A stretch of DNA of 64,000 nt from Thalassobacillus sp. CUG 92003 (GTDB lineage: Bacteria > Bacillota > Bacilli > Bacillales > Halobacillaceae): positions 1-64,000 of the forward strand of contig NZ_JABLSJ010000016.1 of assembly GCF_013618635.1 (NCBI RefSeq). Reading direction: 5' to 3'. Positions 27,216-35,718 of the stretch are shown in pieces. The notes under the pieces were generated by a model. It was not told where the DNA came from. It ran no database searches and worked only from the letters and a program-made list of their open reading frames with translations. How positions within the stretch are numbered: position 1 is the stretch's first letter; each line of letters starts with the position of its first letter. Both the position numbers and the translations under genes were made by a program.

Positions 27216-28748
27216 TTACTGTGCTTGCGCTTCATTTGCTTTCTTTCGTTTCCTTAACTTTCTCTTCTCCACTTTCACTTCCTGGTTCGCTGCTCGATAG
27301 AACGAGTAGCCCATCAGAAGGACTATCACGGAGAACGGAAAGGCGGCAATAATGAGCACATTTTGTAAGCCCTGTGTCCCGCCAAAGTACATAATGACCG
27401 CAGCCATTGCTGACAGGCACAATCCCCACAAAATTTTCACCATGCCTGAAGGGTTGATTGACCCATCCGTCGACAACATACCTAAGACAAACGTAGCCGA
27501 GTCGGCAGACGTTATGAAAAAGATGGCGATGACGAATATGGTGATAAACGACATGAGCGCTCCAAGCGGATAATGCTGTAGAACGGCGAACGTAGCGGTT
27601 TCTTTCGGATAATCCGAGATGGCTTCAAGGCCTTGCTGCTGGATGTCCAATGCTGATACACCGAACACCGTAAAGAAGATGAAGCAGACGATCGCGGGTA
27701 CGAATAAAACCCCGAGCATAAACTCTTTGATCGTACGACCTTTTGAAATCCTGGCGATGAAGATACCGACGAATGGTGACCAGGAAATCCACCAGGCCCA
27801 GTAAAAGATTGTCCAGCTGTTAATCCAGGAGCGATTTTCATCGTTTAATGGGGCGATCCGAAAGCTCATATCAAAAAAGTTCGTAATATAACCCCCGACA
27901 GAGTGGGTGAACATGTTCAATATATACAATGTCGGACCGACGATAAGAAGCATGAACATCAGCACAAATCCAAGGATCATGTTGACGTTACTCAAGTGTT
28001 TGATCCCTTTGCTTACACCGGACCATGCCGAGAAAATGAATAACACGGTCGATATAACTAAAATCGTCAGTTGGACGCCGTAATTACTTGGAACATTAAA
28101 CAGATAGTTAAGTCCTTCGTTTATTTGAGCCGAACCAAATCCTAGCGTGGCGGCCACACCCACGACTGTGGCAACGACTGCCAGGATATCAATGATTTGA
28201 CCGAGGGGACCTGCCATCCGTTTTTCCCCGAGTACAGGTCTCAGTGTGGCACTGATCAAACCCGGATACCCTTTATGAAACTTGAAGTAGGCAAGCGCCA
28301 ATGCGACGAGCGCGTAAACCGCCCACGCGTGAATGCCCCAGTGGAAAAAGGCGAATTGCAGTGATTCTTTGATGGCTTGAGCGGAGCCCTCTTCGGCGTT
28401 CGGGCTGCTTTTGAAGGCGTGGGAAATCGGCTCAGCTGTCGTCCAGAATACCAGCCCCATGCCCATACCTGCACTGAATAACATTGCAAACCAGGTGGGA
28501 AGCTTGAATTCGGGCTTGTCGTTTTCCTTTCCGAGCTTTATTTTATTGAATCGTGAAAAGATCAAATAAACACAGAACGCAAGCATCACCATAATAATTA
28601 ATAAGTAATACCAGCCAAATCGATTAGATATAAACGCGGTGGCACTAGACGTCACGCTTTGCAAATTCTCCGGAGCCACTGACCCCCATAGTACCACGAG
28701 GCCGCACACAGCTAGCCCGTACCAAAAAACGAGTGTTGCATTTTTCAT
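27216..28748 (-). CDS. BCCT-family betaine/choline/carnitine transporter
   Basis: 510 residues, 12 membrane helices, length as B. subtilis OpuD. The substrate-binding aromatic segment and signature WAWWISWSPFVGIFIARISKGR are present, with FWTTAEPISH upstream. A basic tail (VEKRKLRKRKK) is the kind used as an osmosensor in BetP. It imports a trimethylammonium compound, most likely glycine betaine or choline, with Na+. ATG 28748 has GAGAGGTGAG upstream. It is divergent from the operon that ends with gbsA, which fits choline/betaine metabolism. Confidence 0.92.
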   Translation of the reverse strand: MKNATLVFWYGLAVCGLVVLWGSVAPENLQSVTSSATAFISNRFGWYYLLIIMVMLAFCVYLIFSRFNKIKLGKENDKPEFKLPTWFAMLFSAGMGMGLVFWTTAEPISHAFKSSPNAEEGSAQAIKESLQFAFFHWGIHAWAVYALVALALAYFKFHKGYPGLISATLRPVLGEKRMAGPLGQIIDILAVVATVVGVAATLGFGSAQINEGLNYLFNVPSNYGVQLTILVISTVLFIFSAWSGVSKGIKHLSNVNMILGFVLMFMLLIVGPTLYILNMFTHSVGGYITNFFDMSFRIAPLNDENRSWINSWTIFYWAWWISWSPFVGIFIARISKGRTIKEFMLGVLFVPAIVCFIFFTVFGVSALDIQQQGLEAISDYPKETATFAVLQHYPLGALMSFITIFVIAIFFITSADSATFVLGMLSTDGSINPSGMVKILWGLCLSAMAAVIMYFGGTQGLQNVLIIAAFPFSVIVLLMGYSFYRAANQEVKVEKRKLRKRKKANEAQAQ

Positions 28749-29163
28749 ATACTCACCTCTCATATAGATTTTTTTAATGAAAAAAATGCTTGTACTTCAG
28801 CCGGAATTCTTCAACATTTTCACATGTTACATACGTCAACTAGGAATTGCAAATCCACTTCCCCATTTTTTGTAAAGGAAATTGGCTGATTGACCCCCAC
28901 TTTTCTATTCATCTGCTGAGCACTTTAAACCCCGCCATGACGCATTTCTATCTCACTTACTCTGTTAATCTGACAAAAAACCAGAAATTACAATAAATTT
29001 TTTATCACGCACGGATAAAATTCGGTTTATTCATAAAGTAGATTTCGAGAGTACGACAACGTTTCGCCTTTCTTACGAGGGTGAACGAGGCCCGGCAATG
29101 AGAAGGCGTCGGCATAGGGAAAGGTTGTTCAGTGCCAACTTTATAAAAAAAACAAATAGTTGT

Positions 29164-29233
29164 CACTGAACGTTACTGAGCTTCACTGAACGTCACTGAG
29201 CTATCTCAATGCCACTGAATGCCACTCAGCGAG
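29164..29233. repeat. 10-bp phased tandem repeat, core CACTGA
   Basis: Seven consecutive 10-mers read GTCACTGAAC, GTTACTGAGC, TTCACTGAAC, GTCACTGAGC, TATCTCAATG, CCACTGAATG, CCACTCAGCG. The period equals one DNA helical turn. It lies 70 bases upstream of the amidohydrolase start. Confidence 0.75.
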
Positions 29234-29256
29234 TTTGGTGATCTTCACACGGCATT

Positions 29257-29280
29257 GTTACGATTTAAAGTATCGTCAAC
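29257..29280 (+). promoter_or_regulatory. Candidate operator before the amidohydrolase operon
   Basis: GTTACGAT (29257-29264) and ATCGTCAAC (29272-29280) form an imperfect inverted repeat just upstream of the ribosome site. It could bind the unknown regulator of the operon. No regulator gene is adjacent. Confidence 0.35.
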
Positions 29281-29300
29281 AAAACAAGGAGGAATTGACA

Positions 29301-30371
29301 TTGCCAAAACACCAGATTCCCATTATCGATACTGACATTCATGAACGTGTCCAATACGAGGATATTCTAGATCGGTTGGAGGAACCGTTCAGACACTATA
29401 TTGCTAATTGCCATTGGATTCAGGAAAAACATATGCCTTATACTCAGCCATCCGTGGCCGGAGTTGACCGGGCTGACGCTAAACTGCCTGATGGACGGCC
29501 TGCCGGTTCAGACCTTCCTTTCATGCAGGAGCAGCTGTTAGACGACATCGGGCATGAAGCTGGCATCCTAACGAGCGCCCTTGACCCATCCCCGTCATCG
29601 ATGCACGGGTGGCATGAAATGGCCGCTGCGTTAGCAACGGCTTATAATGACTGGCAAATTGAAACGTGGCTCGATAAAGATGAACGCATTTACGGGTCTG
29701 TTCACATTGCAGCTCAAGAACGAGACGCAGCGGTGAAAGAAATTGAACGCGTAGGTCCGCATCCTAAAATGGTCCAGGTCCTGCTTCCGATCGACGACAT
29801 TATGTGGGGCGACCCCTACTATCATCCGATCTTCGAAGCGGCGGAAAAGCACAACTTGATGATCGGCATGCACCATAATGAGCCGCCTGTTTATTACGGG
29901 AAATGGCCGCGCTATTTCATCGAGTGGCATACCTTGATCCCGACGGCTCACATGAAGCAGATTACCAATCTCATGTTCAACGGAGTGTTCGAAAAGTTTC
30001 CAAACCTCGGGTTGATCATGATCGAAGCCGGTTTCACTTTCATTCCGCACTTGATGTGGAAAATGGACCAACAGTATCGCGATTTACGCCATGAGGTCCC
30101 ATGGTTGAAGCGGAAGCCGAGTGACATTATGAGAGAACAGGTTCGCTTTACAACACAGCCTGCCGAGGAGCTGACGAAAAAAGAATTCATGTCCTTGATT
30201 GAGCAAATGGGGTCAGATGAGATGCTCTGTTTCTCAACAGACTACCCGCACTGGGACTTCGATGCTCCCGATCGCGCTTTGCCGAACATGGACCCAGAAC
30301 TGAAGCAAAAAATATTTGCTGATAACGCCAAGAACTTTTATCCGAAATTGCCGAACCCGAAGGAGGGATAA
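29301..30371 (+). CDS. Amidohydrolase-2 family metal-dependent hydrolase or decarboxylase
   Basis: 356 residues from TTG 29301, preceded by AAGGAGG; the ATG at 29235 lacks a site. PF04909 TIM barrel: metal-binding DTDIHE near the N-terminus, MIGMHHNEPP in mid-protein, SFLDYPHWD-like end as FSTDYPHWDFDAP (about 325). Relatives hydrolyse or decarboxylate aromatic and other acids. It is the first gene of an operon with a Rieske ferredoxin, a ferredoxin reductase, two ChrA halves and gbsA, so it probably handles an intermediate of an oxidative pathway. The substrate is unknown. Confidence 0.85.
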   Translation: MPKHQIPIIDTDIHERVQYEDILDRLEEPFRHYIANCHWIQEKHMPYTQPSVAGVDRADAKLPDGRPAGSDLPFMQEQLLDDIGHEAGILTSALDPSPSSMHGWHEMAAALATAYNDWQIETWLDKDERIYGSVHIAAQERDAAVKEIERVGPHPKMVQVLLPIDDIMWGDPYYHPIFEAAEKHNLMIGMHHNEPPVYYGKWPRYFIEWHTLIPTAHMKQITNLMFNGVFEKFPNLGLIMIEAGFTFIPHLMWKMDQQYRDLRHEVPWLKRKPSDIMREQVRFTTQPAEELTKKEFMSLIEQMGSDEMLCFSTDYPHWDFDAPDRALPNMDPELKQKIFADNAKNFYPKLPNPKEG

Positions 30372-30374
30372 TCG

Positions 30375-30734
30375 ATGAAAGAACAAGTTGTATGTAAAAC
30401 GTCGGAAATTCAACCGGGTGAAATGATGAAGTCGACGTTCGGCAAACAAAATGTTTTAATTTGCCGAACGCCTGATGGCGATTTTCACGCCTTTATGAAC
30501 CAATGTATTCACCAGGGCGCGCCGCTCGATAAAGGCATGATGTGCGGTGCCACCACTGAATCTAGTGAACCCGGCGATTATCAATACTGTCATCAGGGTG
30601 AAATTTTGCGCTGCCCCTGGCATGGAAGAGAATTTGATATAAAAAACGAAGGCAGAATGCTCGCGAACCCGGACAAAAAGATTCCAAGTTTCAAAGTGCG
30701 CGTTGAAGATGAAGACGTGATCGTATATAAATAA
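30375..30734 (+). CDS. Rieske [2Fe-2S] ferredoxin with long inter-ligand insertion
   Basis: 119 residues, a free Rieske domain. Ligand boxes are CIH (about 38-40) and CPWH (about 74-77). They are separated by 33 residues instead of the usual 15-17, and the insertion carries two further Cys (MMCGA and QYCHQ). It probably carries electrons from the reductase encoded next. No oxygenase alpha subunit is present in the window, so the electron acceptor is unclear. The start is 3 nt after the amidohydrolase stop region with GAAGGAGGG upstream. Confidence 0.88.
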   Translation: MKEQVVCKTSEIQPGEMMKSTFGKQNVLICRTPDGDFHAFMNQCIHQGAPLDKGMMCGATTESSEPGDYQYCHQGEILRCPWHGREFDIKNEGRMLANPDKKIPSFKVRVEDEDVIVYK

Positions 30735-30755
30735 CCACGCAAGAAGGTGATACCC

Positions 30756-31757
30756 ATGCATAATACAGAAAATATAGACGATACCATTATCATTGGCGGA
30801 GGTCCCGCTGGATTGTTTGCTGCCTTCTACGGCGGCATGCGGGAAATGTCCGTCAAAGTCATCGACAGTCTGCCACAGCTGGGAGGCCAGCTGATGGCGC
30901 TGTACCCGGAAAAATATATATACGATGTGGCCGGATTTCCTAACGTCTTAGCTAAAGATCTGGTCCATCAGCTTGAAGAACAAGCGAATCAATTCGACCC
31001 AGCGTATTGCCTGGAAGAAAACGTACAAAACGTCGAAAAACTAGAAGAGCAGCTCTTCAAAGTCACCACCACTAAAGACGTTCACTACGCCAAAACTGTG
31101 TTGATCACCAGCGGCGCAGGGGCGTTCCAGCCGCGTCGTCTCAAGCACGAAAGAGCAGCCCAGTATGAAGGGAAAAACCTGTTCTATTCCATTACGGATT
31201 TAGAAGCGCACAAGGGCCAACGCGTCTGCATTTCAGGAGGCGGTGACTCCGCAGTCGACTGGGCACTTATGCTCGAAGGAGTAGCGGATGAAATCACGCT
31301 CGTTCACCGCCGTAACCAATTCCGAGCCCATGAACACAGTGTCAATCAATTGAACAATTCCAGCGTGCAAGTCAAAACACCTATGATGATCGAGGAACTA
31401 GTCGGCACCGAAGAGTTTATCAACTCCATCGTGCTTAAAGAAAATAAAGGCGAGTCTTCCGAGAACCTTGATGTTGACTCATTGATTGTCAACCATGGCT
31501 TTTTATCGAGTCTAGGAGCCATTAAAGAATGGGGCCTTGAGCTTGATAAAAACTCCATTGTCGTCAATCAGAAGATGGAAACCAACATCCCCGGTATTTA
31601 CGCAGCCGGAGATATCACCACCTATGACGGTAAAGTGAAATTAATCGCAACTGGATTCGGCGAAGCTCCCACGGCCATCAGTCAGGCAAAACATTACATT
31701 GACCCGGATACGAAAGTCCAGCCGCCTCATAGCACTCGCGTGTTAGGCGGAGCATAA
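30756..31757 (+). CDS. Ferredoxin-NADP+ reductase, thioredoxin-reductase-like (YumC type)
   Basis: 333 residues from ATG 30756 (AGAAGGTGA upstream). FAD-binding [38 protein letters not shown]-binding [14 protein letters not shown], and [11 protein letters not shown]. It is the type 2 FNR found in Firmicutes, lacking the CxxC of thioredoxin reductase. It should pass electrons between NAD(P)H and the Rieske ferredoxin encoded 21 nt upstream. Confidence 0.93.
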   Translation: MHNTENIDDTIIIGGGPAGLFAAFYGGMREMSVKVIDSLPQLGGQLMALYPEKYIYDVAGFPNVLAKDLVHQLEEQANQFDPAYCLEENVQNVEKLEEQLFKVTTTKDVHYAKTVLITSGAGAFQPRRLKHERAAQYEGKNLFYSITDLEAHKGQRVCISGGGDSAVDWALMLEGVADEITLVHRRNQFRAHEHSVNQLNNSSVQVKTPMMIEELVGTEEFINSIVLKENKGESSENLDVDSLIVNHGFLSSLGAIKEWGLELDKNSIVVNQKMETNIPGIYAAGDITTYDGKVKLIATGFGEAPTAISQAKHYIDPDTKVQPPHSTRVLGGA

Positions 31758-31761
31758 ACGC

Positions 31762-32346
31762 GTGCATCTCCAAGGGGATAAAAGCAGCGCATCCGGAACA
31801 TGGGCGCACGATTTGCTTCACATTTTCATTAGCTTTTTGAAAATCAGTCCCCTCACCTTTGGGGGCGGGATTGCCATGATTCCTCAAATAGAAAGTGAAA
31901 TAGTGAACAAAAGAAACTGGCTGAGCAGCGCCGAATTACCCAATATCCTAGCGGTGGCGCAATCCGCACCAGGCTCCATCGCCATCAATGCCGCTATTTA
32001 TATTGGTTATACTGTAAGAGGCGTATGGGGATCACTTGCCGCGATGTTCGGCATGTTGTTACCGGCGAATCTGATTATTATCCTATTAACCTACTTGTTT
32101 CTTACCTATCACAACCTGCCCATGGTACAGGATGCGTTCCAAGGTATTCGCCCTGCCATTATTGCGCTCATTTTATTTGCTGCCTTTAAAATTGGCCGTC
32201 ATGCGATTCAAGATCGGTTAACTGCCGTTTTGTTTATCTTGGCGGTCAGTCTGCTGGTAGGGCTTGCCATATCTCCTGTTTTTATGATTATCGGAGGCGG
32301 TTTAATCGGGTGGATGCATCATTTATGGAGCCGTAAAAGGGGTTAA
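31762..32346 (+). CDS. chrA: ChrA-type transporter, N-terminal half protein
   Basis: 194 residues, about six hydrophobic segments. PLTFGGGIAMIPQIESEIV and AQSAPGSIAINAAIYIGY are the CHR domain signatures. This is a short, single-domain ChrA; such proteins come in pairs and work together. GTG start with GGAG upstream, 4 nt after the reductase stop. ChrA exports chromate by proton exchange, but in this operon another oxyanion or organic anion is equally likely. Confidence 0.85.
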   Translation: MHLQGDKSSASGTWAHDLLHIFISFLKISPLTFGGGIAMIPQIESEIVNKRNWLSSAELPNILAVAQSAPGSIAINAAIYIGYTVRGVWGSLAAMFGMLLPANLIIILLTYLFLTYHNLPMVQDAFQGIRPAIIALILFAAFKIGRHAIQDRLTAVLFILAVSLLVGLAISPVFMIIGGGLIGWMHHLWSRKRG

Positions 32347-32351
32347 CGTTT

Positions 32352-32885
32352 ATGACGATGCTCTATCTGTTTCTCGAGTTTTTTAAAATAGGCTTATTTG
32401 GCTTCGGCGGCGGTTATGCCATGATCCCTCTGATGGAACAAGCCGTCAGAGACCACGAATGGCTATCCCAACAGCAATTCACCGATATTATCGCAATCGC
32501 CGGATCATCTCCCGGGCCGATTGCTGCGAATTCTGCTTTATTTATTGGCTATCAAACTGCTGGTGTGTGGGGAGCCATCATCGCAGCGGGAAGCAACGTG
32601 CTTCCCTCTTTAATTATTGTGCTCGTGCTGATCAAATTGATCGCCCGCCACGCTGACACCCACATTCTAACGTCCAGCTTATATGGGATACATCCCGTGA
32701 TTACAGCACTTATTCTCTATGCCGGCATTCGGATGGGTATTCAAATCGACTTGTTTTCCTTATCAGCTGACTACTCCCAGTATGTCATCATGCTTGGAGC
32801 ACTAGGGTTGTTGTTTAAAAAGGTCTCCCCTGTTTGGGTCATTAGTCTGGCGGGAATTATAGGAATGGTCATTTACGGAATATAA
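32352..32885 (+). CDS. chrA: ChrA-type transporter, C-terminal half protein
   Basis: 177 residues, the partner of the preceding protein: FGFGGGYAMIPLMEQAV and AGSSPGPIAANSALFIGY. The spacing is 5 nt. Both halves contain the CHR domain in opposite predicted membrane topology, as is usual for the paired form. Its place between redox genes and gbsA suggests transport of the operon's substrate or product. Confidence 0.85.
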   Translation: MTMLYLFLEFFKIGLFGFGGGYAMIPLMEQAVRDHEWLSQQQFTDIIAIAGSSPGPIAANSALFIGYQTAGVWGAIIAAGSNVLPSLIIVLVLIKLIARHADTHILTSSLYGIHPVITALILYAGIRMGIQIDLFSLSADYSQYVIMLGALGLLFKKVSPVWVISLAGIIGMVIYGI

Positions 32886-32901
32886 CGAAGGAGGTCATGA
32901 C

Positions 32902-34371
32902 ATGAAAGTAAAACAGATGTACATCAATGGTACCTGGCTAGATGCACAGAACGGGGAACGACGTACCATCATCAACCCTTACAATCAAGAAGCCATTGCA
33001 GACGTACCTGAAGGGGATGAAACAGACACCCAGGCAGCCATTGACGCTGCCCGAACGGCTTTTGATCAGGGCGAATGGCGCCAAACCCCTGCATCTGACC
33101 GCGGACGCATTGTTTTAAAAATAGCCGAATTGATTGAACGCGATAAACAAGAATTGGCTGAACTTGAAACATTAGATTCAGGTAAAACCGTCAGTGAAAG
33201 TTTGGATGATATGAGCGATATCGCTGAAGTGTTTCGTTACTATGGCGGTCTTGCCGACAAAGACGGTGGTGAGGTCATCGAATCTCCTATTCCTGATTCG
33301 AGAAGTAAAGTCGTGCGGGAGCCAGTCGGCGTTTGCGGCCAAATTACACCGTGGAACTACCCGTTACTCCAGGCTTCATGGAAACTGGCCCCAGCTTTGG
33401 CAGCAGGCAATACCATCGTTATTAAACCAAGTGAAATCACACCGCTTACGACCATTAAAGTAACGGAATTGATTGAAGAAGCTGGCGTTCCTCAAGGCGT
33501 CGTCAATCTCGTCTTAGGTGCCGGAGCGAAAACCGGTCAATTGTTGGCTGAAAGTCATGCCGTTGATCTCATATCGTTTACCGGGGGCATCGAAACGGGG
33601 CGCAAAATCATGACCGCCGCTACGGGGAACTTCAAAAAGATTGCGCTGGAACTAGGCGGTAAAAACCCTAACGTTGTCTTTGCAGATTCCGACTTCGAAA
33701 CCGCGCTCGACCAAGCTTTGAACGCCGTCTTCTTTCACGCTGGCCAAGTCTGCTCTGCAGGGGCACGCTTGATTATCCAAGACGACTTGCACGATCAATT
33801 TGTTGAAGCGTTAGTGGAACGCACCAAACGAATCAAGCTTGGCAGCGGCTTTGAGGAATCAACCCAATCAGGTCCGTTGATATCCCGAGAGCACCTCGAA
33901 AAAGTTGAGAATTACGTTAAATCTGGAATAGAGGAAGGCGCCAACCTGTTAATCGGAGGGAAACGACCTGAAGACCCAGAGCTGCAGAACGGTTTCTTTT
34001 TCGAACCGACAATTTTCACTGATTGCGATGCTTCCATGCAAATTGTACAAGAAGAAACCTTTGGCCCGATTTTAACCATTGAACGCTTCCATTCCGAAGA
34101 AGAGGCTGTCCAACTCGCGAATGACTCCATTTACGGTTTGGCCGGAGCTGTCTGGACCACAGATATTCGCAAAGCCGAAAGGGTCTCCCATCAATTAAGA
34201 ATGGGCACCGTATGGATTAACGACTTCCACCCTTACTTCGCCCAAGCGCCATGGGGAGGCTATAAATCCTCCGGCATCGGCCGTGAACTCGGCAAACAAG
34301 GGCTTGAAGAATATACTGAAGTCAAGCACATCTTTGAAAATACCCATCCGCAACCGCTTCATTGGTTTTAA
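32902..34371 (+). CDS. gbsA: Betaine aldehyde dehydrogenase
   Basis: 489 residues, very close along its length to B. subtilis GbsA (490). It oxidises betaine aldehyde to glycine betaine with NAD(P)+. Visible: NPYNQEAIADV, PWNYPLLQASWKLAPALAAGN, catalytic Glu in LELGGKNP (about 257), catalytic Cys in GQVCSAGAR (about 290), EETFGPI and the GbsA-type end HPQPLHWF. AAGGAGGTCATGAC precedes the ATG. The usual partner gbsB (choline dehydrogenase) and gbsR are absent; it lies instead behind a Rieske/reductase/hydrolase set. Confidence 0.92.
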   Translation: MKVKQMYINGTWLDAQNGERRTIINPYNQEAIADVPEGDETDTQAAIDAARTAFDQGEWRQTPASDRGRIVLKIAELIERDKQELAELETLDSGKTVSESLDDMSDIAEVFRYYGGLADKDGGEVIESPIPDSRSKVVREPVGVCGQITPWNYPLLQASWKLAPALAAGNTIVIKPSEITPLTTIKVTELIEEAGVPQGVVNLVLGAGAKTGQLLAESHAVDLISFTGGIETGRKIMTAATGNFKKIALELGGKNPNVVFADSDFETALDQALNAVFFHAGQVCSAGARLIIQDDLHDQFVEALVERTKRIKLGSGFEESTQSGPLISREHLEKVENYVKSGIEEGANLLIGGKRPEDPELQNGFFFEPTIFTDCDASMQIVQEETFGPILTIERFHSEEEAVQLANDSIYGLAGAVWTTDIRKAERVSHQLRMGTVWINDFHPYFAQAPWGGYKSSGIGRELGKQGLEEYTEVKHIFENTHPQPLHWF

Positions 34372-34521
34372 TAACAGACAGGCTGCCTGGCATGATTTCA
34401 CCCCTCATGCCGGGCAGTCTATTTTTGTAATAACTTCCTCTATAGGCCATTATCCCTTACAAATCGTATGGCGTCCGCATTTACTAATAGATGACAGTAA
34501 ATTGAAAATAGGTGATAACGT

Positions 34522-35397
34522 ATGGTAAACGATATATTATACTGGTCCGACCTCCCATATGGCGGCGAAGACCATCCGCCGCATGACCCCGTCGATCCCG
34601 AAGCAGGCTCATGGCCAACCTTTTATTTAACACGAACCGGCAACCGATTCGCAGGTCCTCGAGGCCCGATCGATTTCAAAGTGCGCCACCCCGATACCAT
34701 TGATTGGCGAGAGCAATTACACCTCGTGCACGAAACCATCGCCAACTTGACCAAAAAACAAATCCAGATCGCAAAATACTGGGGAACCGGCCCCGCCACA
34801 AAACAATGGACCCCGATCATCGACCGACTCATTGACACATACAACCTCACGCCCACACGAGCCGCACGCGTTTTAGCCGCCGTCCAGGCAGGCATCAACG
34901 ATACGTTCGTCGTCGTCTGGCACTATAAGTACCTGTGGAACATCGCCCGCCCGAATCAATATGACCCATCCCTAGCGCCCGTGCTATGCACACCACGCTT
35001 CCCGACCTATGTATCAGGGCACGCCTCGATCTCCGGCTGCGCCGAAACCATTTTAAGCTACTTTTTCCCAGGCGAAGCCAAACGCCTAAAAGCCCTGGCC
35101 GAAGAAGACGCAATATCCCGACTATACGGCGGCGTACACTTCCCGATTGATAATGATGAAGGCCTCTCATTAGGAAGACAAATTGGCACCATCATTACCA
35201 AAGAACTGGCACGCCAGCGCGATAAAGAAGGGAATCGCATCGACACACCATTCCGAACCGATTTAAAAGCTGAATTGCAGCCACCGCCTTACACCCAGGG
35301 CATTCCGTATGAGTTTGACAACTCCTGCAGTTCACGAACGGCTCAAACGGAGCGCCCCCATACTGATGGCCCTTCGCATCCGAGACTCTACATTTAA
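34522..35397 (+). CDS. Vanadium-dependent haloperoxidase/PAP2-family protein
   Basis: 291 residues. The three phosphate/vanadate-binding motifs are KYLWNIARP (K-x6-RP, about 139-147), VSGHASIS (about 170) and SRLYGGVHFPIDND (about 203-216). The family includes vanadium haloperoxidases, which oxidise halide with H2O2, and acid phosphatases; sequence alone does not separate them. No signal peptide or membrane helix is seen, so it is probably cytosolic. AAATAGGTGAT precedes the ATG. It follows gbsA by 150 nt and ends at the repeat tract. Confidence 0.82.
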   Translation: MVNDILYWSDLPYGGEDHPPHDPVDPEAGSWPTFYLTRTGNRFAGPRGPIDFKVRHPDTIDWREQLHLVHETIANLTKKQIQIAKYWGTGPATKQWTPIIDRLIDTYNLTPTRAARVLAAVQAGINDTFVVVWHYKYLWNIARPNQYDPSLAPVLCTPRFPTYVSGHASISGCAETILSYFFPGEAKRLKALAEEDAISRLYGGVHFPIDNDEGLSLGRQIGTIITKELARQRDKEGNRIDTPFRTDLKAELQPPPYTQGIPYEFDNSCSSRTAQTERPHTDGPSHPRLYI

Positions 35398-35409
35398 TGA
35401 TGGGGCACT

Positions 35410-35640
35410 ATAACCGACCAAATAAAGATCAGAATCGCCCATGCTGGGGGCAAAATCGCCCAAGGTGGACGTAGAACCGCCCATGCGAGGACGAATTGCC
35501 CAAGCAGTGGGGATAACCGCCCAAATAGAGTTCACAATCGCCCATGTTGAGTGCAAAATCGCCCAAGGCAGGCGCAGAACCGCCCATGCGAGGACGAATC
35601 GCCCAAGTAAGACGAAAAACCGCCCATGCGGAGCCGAAGC
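35410..35640. repeat. Degenerate 20-21 bp tandem repeat, core AAYCGCCCAWG
   Basis: About eleven units share cores such as AATCGCCCATG, AATCGCCCAAG, AACCGCCCATG and AATTGCCCAAG, spaced 20 or 21 bp apart with divergent DNA between. The mix of 20- and 21-bp steps breaks every reading frame, so the short ORFs here are not genes. The same core occurs inverted (CTTGGGCGATT) at 48374-48473 and 49870-49946. Confidence 0.85.
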
Positions 35641-35679
35641 TCACTTAATCTGTGGTCAATCCTATCTTAATCCCTAAAC

Positions 35680-35718
35680 ATAACGGCTAGAGCGTCAAAC
35701 AACTGCTCTAGCCGTTAT
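35680..35718. terminator. Hairpin at the end of the NUDIX gene
   Basis: ATAACGGCTAGAGC (35680-35693) pairs perfectly with GCTCTAGCCGTTAT (35705-35718). The stop codon of the NUDIX gene lies inside the stem. T-runs are short (TGTTT both ways). Confidence 0.75.

Larger units (their letters stand above)
28749..29300. other. Long divergent intergenic region with phased repeat
   Basis: No gene is supported in these 552 bases. It contains the promoters of the BCCT gene and of the amidohydrolase operon, a 10-bp-period repeat at 29164-29233, and an imperfect inverted repeat at 29257-29280 near the amidohydrolase start. Confidence 0.6.

Noticed and set aside
35410-35640. CRISPR array
   Set aside because: Cores are only about 11 bp and degenerate, spacers about 10 bp, and no cas genes are present.
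35332-35677. Three ORFs over the repeat tract downstream of the haloperoxidase gene
   Set aside because: Same repeat family; overlapping open frames on both strands arise from the lack of stops in the core, not from coding.
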